Shown piece by piece: positions 10,401 through 17,908 of a stretch of 64,000 nt of DNA. Source of the DNA: Polyangiaceae bacterium (GTDB taxonomy: Bacteria; Myxococcota_A; Polyangia; Polyangiales; Polyangiaceae); NCBI GenBank assembly GCA_025353725.1, contig JANXOF010000040.1, positions 1 through 64,000 on the forward strand. The letters run 5' to 3'. Both the position numbers and the translations under genes were made by a program. Each line of letters opens with the position of its first letter. The stretch's first letter is position 1. Below the pieces are notes generated by a model that had not been told where the DNA came from, made no database searches, and saw only the letters and a program-made list of their open reading frames with translations.

Positions 10401-11757
10401 CCTCGGCAATGACGTCGCCGACCTCACGACGAATGCAGTCTTCCACGGCGCACGGGTTCAACGAGCCATCGCGCTTCAGCCGCGCGTCGAGCTCCGCGAC
10501 ACTGGTGGCGGGCGGTCGCCCGGTGAGCAAGTGATAGGCAAGCGCGCCGAGACTGAAGACGTCGGACTGCGGCCCGCCGCTCCGTGGATCATCGCGGAGC
10601 TCGGGCGCCTGGTAAACGCTCGCGAGCTCCGAGGCAAGCGCCGAACGATGAACCGTAGCTTGGACTCCGTCGCCCCAACCGAGCTGGAAGTTGAAGAGTT
10701 TCGCCTCGATCACAAGCGGCTCGCCGCGGCGCCGCACGATGACCGCTTCCGGGCTGAGGCCGCCGTGCCGTATTCCGCGCCGATGGCAAAAATCGAGCGC
10801 GCGCCCGACTTGCTCGATAATTGCGATGCGCTCGAAGAACGACAACTCCGGGTGCTTGCGCAAAAAGACATCGAGGCGCTGCCCATCTTCGAAGGCATCG
10901 AAGAGCACCGTCGGGCCGAGCGGAGCATCGGGCACGAAATCAGTGCATTGGAGGACGTTCACGTGCTCGCGCACGTCGTTCAGCATTTGCGCTTCGCGAT
11001 CCGCGGCGCGCCGCAGCTGCGCGCGTCGTTCGACGCTGGTTTGGCTTGGGACGAGGTAGATGCGCGCGCGCCGGTGCATGCTCGCATTCGTGCGGTGTGT
11101 CGCTTCGCGATCCTGGTAACCGGGTCCGTCTTCGAGAACCGCGCCGAGCGCCCAGTCGCCCACGTACGCTTGGCCTGCGCGCTTGCGGATGCCAATCGCG
11201 CGCATGGCTTCGGCCACGCCTCGCATCGTTGGGCGGTTCACGGGCATACGGCGCCGGTTCGGATCGCTGCCAGGAAACTCGTTTTGCGTGATGGCTCGCG
11301 CGATGTCGGCGCGCGTGAGAACGCCGAGGCGGCCCTCACGCGTGAGCTGGAGCTTCGTGTCAGGGTGGCTGAGGAAGACGAGCGGCTGAACGTACGGGAC
11401 GTCGGCTAGCTTGGCGCGGAGCCGTGAGGCGAGCACTTTCGCTTTGTGGTTGGTGAGCGTGTACGGCGGATCCATCACGCGTGTGCGCCCTCCCGAGGGA
11501 GTTACGGTCCAGTCGTATTCGTTGCCCTCGTAGAGGCCCGGTCCGCTCTTGATCTCGATGAGATAAAGCGCCGAAAACCCGAGGACGACGAGGTCGATCT
11601 CGTAGAGGCGACCGCTCGAGGCATCGAGCAAGTCGACAAGCCCCCAAAGCAAGTAAGGGTCGCTGTTGGGGAGCTGCTCGACGACGAAATCGATCGCCTC
11701 ACGCTCGTGCGCATAAGGCGTCGCACCGACCAGCTCGACGCGCGAGTTTCCGAGCAC
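7429..11757 (-). CDS. pglW: PglW-like kinase: NERD domain, pseudokinase, Ser/Thr kinase
   Basis: A 1442-aa protein with the PglW architecture of BREX type 2. Residues about 12-110 are a NERD domain with nuclease-fold residues D55 and E68-x-K70 (EIDLVV ... LIEIKSG). Next comes a kinase-like domain whose catalytic loop reads HGGLSPEAV and whose DFG site is absent, so it is probably catalytically dead. A second kinase domain keeps a glycine loop, FALKIS lysine and HRDIKPAN, with DFS replacing DFG. Around residues 800-880 is a helix-hairpin-helix segment (LSAIRGIGSKVSKEV), then a long helical C-terminus. PglW is thought to phosphorylate partners in the Pgl system. The gene directly abuts the 232-aa gene upstream and pglX downstream. 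Confidence 0.85.
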   Translation of the reverse strand: MLGNSRVELVGATPYAHEREAIDFVVEQLPNSDPYLLWGLVDLLDASSGRLYEIDLVVLGFSALYLIEIKSGPGLYEGNEYDWTVTPSGGRTRVMDPPYTLTNHKAKVLASRLRAKLADVPYVQPLVFLSHPDTKLQLTREGRLGVLTRADIARAITQNEFPGSDPNRRRMPVNRPTMRGVAEAMRAIGIRKRAGQAYVGDWALGAVLEDGPGYQDREATHRTNASMHRRARIYLVPSQTSVERRAQLRRAADREAQMLNDVREHVNVLQCTDFVPDAPLGPTVLFDAFEDGQRLDVFLRKHPELSFFERIAIIEQVGRALDFCHRRGIRHGGLSPEAVIVRRRGEPLVIEAKLFNFQLGWGDGVQATVHRSALASELASVYQAPELRDDPRSGGPQSDVFSLGALAYHLLTGRPPATSVAELDARLKRDGSLNPCAVEDCIRREVGDVIAEATRLSNISRYDNVGEWVELLLDYATKPADAIDEVEVMPLEARKGDRLGADLQVLGVLGHGATSRVLRVERTSDGRTFALKISLGPEHDPRLAAEAHALGLLRHPRIVQFYESLTIGGRVCLLLSIAGDRTLHQQLTDEGTVPLDYAARYGEDLLSALALLEEKGLMHRDIKPANLGIGGGGPTKRAHHLELFDFSLVDSAKTDLEMGTGAYRDPFLRERGRWDHAADMWSAAVTMHEMLTGLRPTYGTALDPESKLTLAAERFDPAVRERLLTFFQTALARDVEARFATAKEMARAWLRVFDAPQKDSAGRAKAARESTQPARYSDEQLSVVAPEASIESLPLTVQAKNALDRAGLTRAGDLLKLPENRLSAIRGIGSKVSKEVLGFRDRWRALRTISEVGTTPFYTGYRGEDLPVEASSLPTGMAVSLQNAGLPTLASIAAAPEAQLRTLVERASFALDELRALLDQEHRKADERDHPTTLEGWIDALLPAKKKAFHHARLLYGLEEPFLGQLDVSAKKVATHLAITTAAVYVALGRYRAMWKQHPAIVELRARCREALEISGGALRLERLAGELLATPTLAHDRGAHPDILRARAGALVRIVCEVERDDEAGLSVARVHDVPWVFTSSEDVDRVRCLGDAADALAAKVVLASSGEVQRTLNAVVDCGAEAAPSALSALTPERLIDLAASASRGSAKSTRLELYPREMEASRALELTAGILTGQLSADDVQKRVAARYPLAEALPPRPKLDALLEPLGLRWSAQDSAYLRPGEAAPTSLHTSFLPVSHTRTALPTQGKAMSTDAIAARDFEERLRVAVDKKSFRLLGVSADRAAEATRRISELLRTPARALDKLLIKEMHRLMAEKKVSLDVVNEADRLGPAGKTWGNLAALAKLAASALALQLLPPRAPLLLVQPGLLARYQLTDFVSALVSAAKSDEAAAILLLVPAHDTGAMPLINGRLAVPDLLAGQTLWVPREWLGNKHNAAAE

Positions 11758-12456
11758 CTAGGCGCTCTCGTGCGCGAGGGCGAAGGCGAGGTCGTCAGCG
11801 GCGGCGTCGGGCGACGCGAGCACGCGGTCAACGCGGCCGGTGACGCGCGCGCCGGTAGACTCGAGCAACCGACCAGGCTCGGTCGTGTTGAGAAAGACCG
11901 CCGCAAGCGAGGCGACGTGTCGATGAGCGGGGGGTGTCGCGATGCATGTAATCTGCTCGCTCCACGACAGATCGCGATTCGCTCGGAACGCGACGGCAAG
12001 CGCGATGATGGCGCTCGGCCCCGTGACCACGAGTTTCGAGCTTGCGTCGATGGCGCCGACGTCGACGGGTCTTGGCGCGAGCTTCCATTTGCTCGCGACA
12101 GCAGACCAGACCGACGCTTCGGCCGCCGCTGGAGCGCGAAACACGTGACGCCAGAGTTCCTCTGCATCGACCGGGTCGAGCCCTGGCCAGCCAGTGCCAA
12201 AAGGCTCGTCGTCCGCCACGGCGGGCAACGCAAAGGTCGTCCAAGCCGCAAGCGCGCCGCGCCACTGAGCGTCGGCATCACGCAAGAGGAGGTCGATGCG
12301 ATCCGCAGTAGTGAGGTGCCCGCGGAAGCTCTCCCACACCGCGTCGGCGTCGGCGCCAAAACGCCGGTGGGTCGGATGGCGCGCCTCGGCGAAGCGAAGA
12401 CACGCAAGCGAAGCGGCGTAATAGGAGGCGATATGAGCTGTTTCGAGGGAGGACAT
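11758..12456 (-). CDS. hypothetical 232-aa protein, first gene of the pglWX run
   Basis: Not recognised. The N-terminal half is helical and Trp/Asp-rich (DADAVWESF, DAEELWRHVF). The C-terminal half alternates strand and helix and contains a Rossmann-like stretch (KLVVTGPSAIIALAV), then ITCIATPPAHRHVASLAAVF. There is no signal peptide or membrane segment, so it is probably cytoplasmic. Its stop codon is directly adjacent to the pglW start, implying translational coupling and a 1:1 partnership with PglW. It does not look like PglY, PglZ, BrxD or BrxHI. It is the best candidate here for an undescribed component of a PglW-PglX system (inference). Confidence 0.75.
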   Translation of the reverse strand: MSSLETAHIASYYAASLACLRFAEARHPTHRRFGADADAVWESFRGHLTTADRIDLLLRDADAQWRGALAAWTTFALPAVADDEPFGTGWPGLDPVDAEELWRHVFRAPAAAEASVWSAVASKWKLAPRPVDVGAIDASSKLVVTGPSAIIALAVAFRANRDLSWSEQITCIATPPAHRHVASLAAVFLNTTEPGRLLESTGARVTGRVDRVLASPDAAADDLAFALAHESA

Positions 12457-12636
12457 GGTGCGCTCGGGGGGGGTTCGCAGGTCAGGCTATCGCCATCGAC
12501 GCGCTTTTGGGTTCGCGAACTCGAGAGTGAGGAGGCTTGGTAGAACGATGGCCTCAAAGAAGCATGTTGAGGCGCTAAGTTCGAACCGTGAGGGGAAGAG
12601 AGAAAAGCGACGCTGCGGGGCGCTAGCCCGTCTTGT

Positions 12637-13084
12637 ATGGCAACGGCCGGAGACTTCTTACTCGCGCTCCAAAGCGCCTCCGGAAGCGTGGTCGAGACCG
12701 TGGCGGGTGGTACCGCAAGAACCGTTCTACTTCGTCCAAGGGGCCTGCGTGTGGCCGGCATCGTTGTTGAGGGGCCCGCACGAATCATCGGCGCGAGCGG
12801 TCGAGTTGACCTCGAATGTGGCGTTACGCGTGAAGTATTCCGTTACGCGACGAGCTCGAACAGCGGACATATCTCGCGATTGTCGCGGTCACCGAGGCTT
12901 TAGTTCAGGTGGACTTTCGCGCCCGCGCGCGAGGACGCGCGACAGTTCGTCTTGCCCACGAGGCGCGTCGTCTCAACAAGCGAGAGCGTCAGGGGCGTAG
13001 GATTCCACCGGGAAGATATCCCGAGGCGGCGCCTGCAGCGCACGCGTTACGCTACTTCACCGAGTCGCCGCTGCCCCTCCTTTG
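12637..13084 (+). pseudogene. probable frameshifted orphan gene
   Basis: Two plus-strand frames look protein-like in succession. The first opens at 12637 (MATAGDFLLALQSASGSVVE) and stays plausible to about 12838. The next frame then takes over with LRDELEQRTYLAIVAVTEAL and runs to a TGA at 13082-13084 (last residues RYFTESPLPLL). A single indel near 12838 would join them; a 9-bp direct repeat (CGTTACGCG at 12822 and 12841) flanks that point. No family recognised. It fills the gap upstream of the pglW run and is transcribed away from it. The two halves could instead be chance open frames. Confidence 0.35.
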
Positions 13085-13813
13085 ACCCCATCTGGGTAGG
13101 TGTTTGGAGTCCCCGCCTTCCGATCCGAGGGAACAAGCGGCGAACGACGGCGCGTCCCGAATGAACGAGCGCAGATTGGGCCAACGCCGCGACGGCTCAT
13201 TCTGCGTGCAGCGAACACGCCACGCGCTGCACGCGTTTTCTACGCCCGTCGCTCCGGCCCGCGTGACCACCGCCGCTCCTACCAAAGCGGCCACCAGCAC
13301 CACCGCAACCGCCATCACACGCCACCCGCTCGAAGTCGGGTGCGCGAAGCGGCCCAGCGCCGGAAAGGTCACCTCGTGCACGCGACCCGACTCGGCGTCG
13401 ACGAGCACCACGCCAGCGACGTCGAACGCGATGCGGTACTCGAGCAACTGCCGCCGGGTAGCGCGGGTCTCGATGCGCGGCGCGAGCGCTCCGGTCTTCA
13501 CCTCGACGACGTAGCGCGCACCGTGCTTGTCGGCGAGATAGTCTGCGCGGAGCTCGACTCGCACCTCGCGATCGTCGACGCGTACGGCGTGCTCGACCAC
13601 CACCTGCGCGCCGACGACGGTATACCCATACTCCGCGAGGAGCGCCGGAGCGCGCGCTTCCCCCGCGACAGCACGCTTCATCCGCAATCGCATCCGGCGC
13701 CGCCGAAGGCGCCGCCCCGCCGCCAGGGCCACGGCGTGAATAAGCGCGATGGCCAGCGCAAGCGCAAGGGCGAGCGCGAGCACCTCCGGGGGTATCGAAC
13801 CGAGGTTCACCAC
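13052..13813 (-). CDS. membrane-anchored PD-(D/E)XK nuclease-fold protein
   Basis: A hydrophobic segment (residues about 11-32) is followed by an Arg-rich cytoplasmic face and a restriction-endonuclease-like core: GEARAP with E52, RADYLAD with D91, YVVEVKTG with E104-x-K106, and a Q122-containing helix (TRRQLLEY). A second membrane segment follows at about 164-185. The order E...D...ExK...Q is the standard PD-(D/E)XK arrangement. The last 60 residues are Arg/Ser-rich. The start is GTG at 13813, five bases after the end of the decayed ATPase/TOPRIM gene, so the two were once an operon. Its target may be foreign DNA near the membrane (inference). Confidence 0.7.
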   Translation of the reverse strand: MVNLGSIPPEVLALALALALAIALIHAVALAAGRRLRRRRMRLRMKRAVAGEARAPALLAEYGYTVVGAQVVVEHAVRVDDREVRVELRADYLADKHGARYVVEVKTGALAPRIETRATRRQLLEYRIAFDVAGVVLVDAESGRVHEVTFPALGRFAHPTSSGWRVMAVAVVLVAALVGAAVVTRAGATGVENACSAWRVRCTQNEPSRRWPNLRSFIRDAPSFAACSLGSEGGDSKHLPRWGQRRGSGDSVK

Positions 13814-13817
13814 CCCT

Positions 13818-14527
13818 TCATCGCACCGCCGACTTCAGGCGGCCAAGCTTCGGGTAGGCTGGGACGCGAGAGCGACGGTGAACCTTTTCGCGTTCAACAT
13901 CACCATCCTGGTCACGCAGAAACGCGAAAACCGAACACTTGGCTTCAACGGCGTCGAGTGCCAGGCGCAGAACGATTCGCGTGTCCCCCGCGTCAAAACG
14001 AGCCAGTGCAAGTCCTCGCGCAGCGGAGGAAGTCGGGTTCGCGACGAGGCACCTTCGGAACCTGAAACAATCATCGCTATTTCCCCCAGAGTAGGCTGGA
14101 CAGTCGGCGAGAGCCGTCGACCGAATGAGGCCTGCGAGAGACGCTCAACGAGCCGCGGGTCACGAGCCCACGAACGAGTCTTCGTTAGTTCCGGTCGGTC
14201 TTCTCCGTTAAGCCGAATTTGCTCCCACACTGCGTCGCCCGTAACGGCACGCGTGTGCCGGGCGCGATACTCGACGGAGCCAACCGAGAGAGCGATGGTC
14301 GACTTTTCTCGCAACAGCGAGCTCCGCGGGTCAAAAGGACTCCACCGACCAGCTTCGCGCACTTCGAACCCGCATAACGATTGAAGCGCGAGGCGCATGG
14401 CGTGAAGCGCAGTCGTCTTGCCGCTGTCGTTTGGTCCGATGAGGGCGTGAATATGCGTAAGCGCGACCTCAACTTTTTCGATGCAACCGAAGTTCTCAAT
14501 CGCCAGCTTGTCGAAATACGCGGTCAT
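13818..14527 (-). pseudogene. decayed ATPase-TOPRIM (OLD-like) gene
   Basis: The first 150 residues are the start of an SMC/OLD-type ATPase: FDKLAIENFGCIEKV, then Walker A GPNDSGKTT. The signature and Walker B region never appear. Instead the frame runs into MIVSGSEGASS and LPPLREDL, resembling the first strand and acidic residue of a TOPRIM domain, and then loses sense. In the adjacent frame sense resumes with ARFDAGDTRIVLRLALDAVE and FAFLRDQDGD, a TOPRIM-like DxDGD, ending at a TGA at 13818. This implies an internal deletion plus a frameshift. Intact relatives would be anti-phage OLD or ATPase/TOPRIM pairs; the TOPRIM reading is inference. Confidence 0.55.
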
Positions 14528-14652
14528 GGCACGCTCGACTCTACCCTTCCAAGACGCGCCGCTCTACCTTCGCGACGAGCCTCGAACTGGAGGCTCACCG
14601 CGGTGCGCTGACTCAGAGTTGCTCGTGGTTTCAGTTTGCGCGAAACGCGCGC

Positions 14653-17600
14653 TCAGTCGTCGGCGCCTCCGGCCTCGCCGTCTTCTTCGATCTTGGGCGT
14701 TTGCAGAATCTCGCCGTTCGGGCCGTCTTTTCGGACGATAATCGTCTTGCGGCCCATCGTGTCAGGGCTTTCGCGAGCCACGACTGTGATCGCGTTCACG
14801 CCCGGTCGAAGGGGCACTTGGGCCTCAAACGACATTCGCTTCGGGTCGGAACCGTTGCGGTTCGAGCGATAAAAGATCTTACGACTGCCGACGAAAATGT
14901 AGGCGTCCAGCAGGCGATCCGAGTCGCTCGTCACTCCCTTGATGGTCGTCGTGGCCTCGCGCGTGGCGAGCGCGGCGGGCGCAATCTCGACAGCCGGCGG
15001 GTAGCGACGCATCACCTCCTCGAACGCAACTTGACCAGACGCCGAGCCGCCTGACTCCACCTCGCTCGCCTTCACAAACCCGAAGCGCCCTTCGCCGAGA
15101 GCCACCTTGGTCATATCGCCCGCGTTTGCCTGAACGGTAACGGCTGTACCCGCCCCGAGCCGTCCGAAGCTGCGCGACGTCGTGTCGGCAGCCTCGTAAA
15201 GAGCCGCACCACCCCCCTTTGCTTTTAGCGTACCGCTGGCGGCCGTGAGCGGCGTCGGAACGGTAATCGGCATTCGAACTTTCTCGACCACCGTCTCTCG
15301 GAGATCGCGATCGGTAATCGATAATTCTACCTTCGCCTCGGGGTCGGCGAGCGGGGGCTCGACGTCGAACGTGAACGCGACTTTCTTCGACTCGCCGGGC
15401 TGCATATTCGAGATGTCGAAGCGGCCCTCGTGGAGGAGCAGACCGTCGCCGGACAAATTACGCAAGTTCACCTGCGTCTCGAAGCTCTTGCCTTTACCGA
15501 CGTTCTTCACCGAAAGGTAAAGCGTGAGGTGCTCACCCTTTTGAACTTTGCCGTCGCCGTTCCCTTTGCGCGCGTCGGAGATTTGATAGCTGTACGCAAA
15601 GAGCGGTCGCTCAAGCGCCTTCACCGTGACGCGCAAGTTTTGCGGAGCCGGCGCACGGCCGCGCGCCTCGTCGAACACCACGCTAATCCCGTCCTGACGG
15701 GAAAGCGTGTCGCGCGGGATTTTGCAACTCCGTGGCGCGTTCGTCGGGAGCACCGCCGTTGACCCCATCTTGCGTCCGTCGACCTCGCACCAGCCAAGGG
15801 GGATGCTCGCGGTCTTCGTCTTGCCCGCCTCGAGCTTGCCAATCACGAGTTCCTTGTTGTCATAAAGACCGTTATCGCTCTTCGTAATGGCCGCGAGCCG
15901 ATTCAACGTGACGCTCCCCTTGTTGGTGACCGTGACTTTGAGATGCATCGGCTCGCCCGCGACGACCTCGTCGTTCGCGCGGTCCGTTTCGACCTTCACC
16001 TCGACGTTCGGAGGCGCCGCCCCCGCAGCGGAAGCCTGAATGTCGGCCGGCGCGTCACTCCAGTCGATCCCGAGGCCTTGGAGATCGCTGCCCACCTTCG
16101 CGAGTTCGCTCTGCCGCGCGTCACTGATGACTTGCTTCGCCGCCTTGAGTTGCTCAAGCCGCTTGCCGTGCGGGACCTTCGCGACGAGGTCGCGTGCGAA
16201 CTTCACGGGAAAGTCTTTGTTCGGAAAATCATTGCCCATCACCTCGTCAGGATCACCCCCGCGCTCACGAAGCTCACGTCGAAGCGACTCGGGAAGGTTG
16301 TAACGAACGACATCTTGCGGCTTTTGACCCTCTCGAATTTTGGCATTCGCGAGGCTGCGGGAAAGGTCTCGCTCTTTCAGCATCGTGCCCGTATCCACCG
16401 TCAAATCCATCTCTTGCATGTCGGCCGTCATCGGGTCGAGTTCGATGTCCGGCGTCACGCCCGTGCCTTGGATTGAGATATCGCCTGGCTCCGTGAGGTA
16501 TTGCGCAATCGTAAGCTTCAGCGCAGCATGATCAGGAAGGTCGGTAAAGACCAACTGAACCGAGCCTTTGCCAAACGTCGTCTCCCCAATCACGATCGCG
16601 CGATCATGGTTTTTTAGCGCCCCGGCGACAATTTCGCTTGCGCTCGCGGAGGAGCCATTCACGAGCAACGCAATCGGGTAGTTGGGCTCGGTACCCTCGG
16701 CGTGAGCGACCTTTTCTTCGCGATCTTCGCCAGATCCCGGGTTTCCGACGGTCGCCACAATCGGCCCGCTCGTCAGGAACTTATCGGAGACGCGCGCCGC
16801 TTGGTCAAGAAGACCGCCGGGGTTTCCTCGCAGGTCGAGCACCAGGCCTTTGAGTTCGCCGTTTGCCTTCATCTTTAGAAGCGCGTCGTCGAGGTCTTTG
16901 GCCGTATTGGCCTGAAACTGTTTCAGGCGCACATAGCCAATGTTGTCCGACAGGAGCTTGCTCTCGACGCTCGCAACTTTGATAACCTCGCGGGTGAGCT
17001 CAAACGGCTTGGGGGTCTGCCACCCCTCCTGACCATCACGCCTCAGCCAGACGCTCACCTTCGTACCGGGAACGCCGCGCAGGTGTTGTACGGCCTCGTT
17101 GAGCCCCATGTTCAGGGTCGACTCGCCCCCTATTTTTACGATGCGATCGTACTTCTTCACGCCCGCGCGGAAAGCCGGGGTGCCCGGCATCGGATTGATG
17201 ACCGTGAGCTGCTGGTCGCGCACTGAGATCACGATGCCGAGGCCGCCGAACTGGCCGCTCGTCGACAGGTTCATCTCCTTGTAGGCCTCCGGCGAAAGAA
17301 GCACGCTGTGCGGGTCGAGGGTGTGAAGCATGCCATTGCACGCGGCATATTCGACTTCGCGGAGATCGACCTCGGTGCCCTTCAGATTCTCCTGCACGAA
17401 GCTAAAAATCTCGCGCAGACGCGCGCTCACGTCCCAAAGACCGAGCACGTTATCGACGCGAAATTCGCGTTCTTGTGTGTCGACGCGCAGCTTGACGGTC
17501 GGTTGCGTCTCTTCGTGGAGCACGATGACTTGCGCCACGTCGCGCTGCACATAGTTGAGCGAAGACAGCAGCATGTCCTTCGGCTTCACGCGCTTCGGGT

Positions 17601-17835
17601 CGACGTATTTGTCGCGAACGTTCTTCAGGACTTCGTTGACGACTTTGAGTTGCGTCAAGTCGTAATTGGCCGGCGTGTGCTTGGTGCCGTTGGTCTCGGT
17701 CGCTGCCGCGCTTGCAGGCGCCAGCCCGTCCCACAACCCGCCCCCGTGGAGGTGAAGGCGAAACGCGAGAAGCGCCGCCAATCCGAAAGCCGCAAAGAGC
17801 GCGAAAAACTTGAACCCGCGTGCGAAGAAACGCAT
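14653..17835 (-). CDS. S41-family C-terminal processing protease with long tail
   Basis: A 1060-aa envelope protease. An N-terminal hydrophobic anchor (residues 9-25) exports it. A PDZ domain around 190-265 contains FGGLGIVIS and INPMPGTPAFRAGVK. The S41 catalytic core has S398 in NGSSASASEI and K423 in TTFGKGS, the Ser/Lys dyad at the 25-residue spacing seen in E. coli Prc. Beyond residue 500 it carries an unusually long C-terminal extension with repeated immunoglobulin-like strands (CARDB-type VTVTNKGSVTLNRL) and an SH3b-like segment (ALYEAADTTSRSFGRLGAG). Most CtpA proteins are 400-700 residues. It likely trims periplasmic proteins; the tail may bind cell wall or substrates. Confidence 0.9.
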   Translation of the reverse strand: MRFFARGFKFFALFAAFGLAALLAFRLHLHGGGLWDGLAPASAAATETNGTKHTPANYDLTQLKVVNEVLKNVRDKYVDPKRVKPKDMLLSSLNYVQRDVAQVIVLHEETQPTVKLRVDTQEREFRVDNVLGLWDVSARLREIFSFVQENLKGTEVDLREVEYAACNGMLHTLDPHSVLLSPEAYKEMNLSTSGQFGGLGIVISVRDQQLTVINPMPGTPAFRAGVKKYDRIVKIGGESTLNMGLNEAVQHLRGVPGTKVSVWLRRDGQEGWQTPKPFELTREVIKVASVESKLLSDNIGYVRLKQFQANTAKDLDDALLKMKANGELKGLVLDLRGNPGGLLDQAARVSDKFLTSGPIVATVGNPGSGEDREEKVAHAEGTEPNYPIALLVNGSSASASEIVAGALKNHDRAIVIGETTFGKGSVQLVFTDLPDHAALKLTIAQYLTEPGDISIQGTGVTPDIELDPMTADMQEMDLTVDTGTMLKERDLSRSLANAKIREGQKPQDVVRYNLPESLRRELRERGGDPDEVMGNDFPNKDFPVKFARDLVAKVPHGKRLEQLKAAKQVISDARQSELAKVGSDLQGLGIDWSDAPADIQASAAGAAPPNVEVKVETDRANDEVVAGEPMHLKVTVTNKGSVTLNRLAAITKSDNGLYDNKELVIGKLEAGKTKTASIPLGWCEVDGRKMGSTAVLPTNAPRSCKIPRDTLSRQDGISVVFDEARGRAPAPQNLRVTVKALERPLFAYSYQISDARKGNGDGKVQKGEHLTLYLSVKNVGKGKSFETQVNLRNLSGDGLLLHEGRFDISNMQPGESKKVAFTFDVEPPLADPEAKVELSITDRDLRETVVEKVRMPITVPTPLTAASGTLKAKGGGAALYEAADTTSRSFGRLGAGTAVTVQANAGDMTKVALGEGRFGFVKASEVESGGSASGQVAFEEVMRRYPPAVEIAPAALATREATTTIKGVTSDSDRLLDAYIFVGSRKIFYRSNRNGSDPKRMSFEAQVPLRPGVNAITVVARESPDTMGRKTIIVRKDGPNGEILQTPKIEEDGEAGGADD

Positions 17836-17908
17836 TGCGATGAGTATAGACGCGCTGGCGGCGCTTTCGCCGGCAATCGCGCTTGGGCCTCGGGCTGTCG
17901 ATGCGTTT

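Noticed and set aside
8764-11409. Very long plus-strand open frame (881 codons) opposite pglW
   Set aside because: It is the antisense shadow of pglW: the minus-strand frame shows NERD, kinase and helix-hairpin-helix domains, while this frame gives His/Arg/Glu-rich sequence with no recognisable domain.
12455-13000. Plus-strand open frame starting opposite the first gene of the pglWX run
   Set aside because: Composition is Arg/Ser-rich noise; the other two frames in this stretch give more protein-like sequence and were reported instead.
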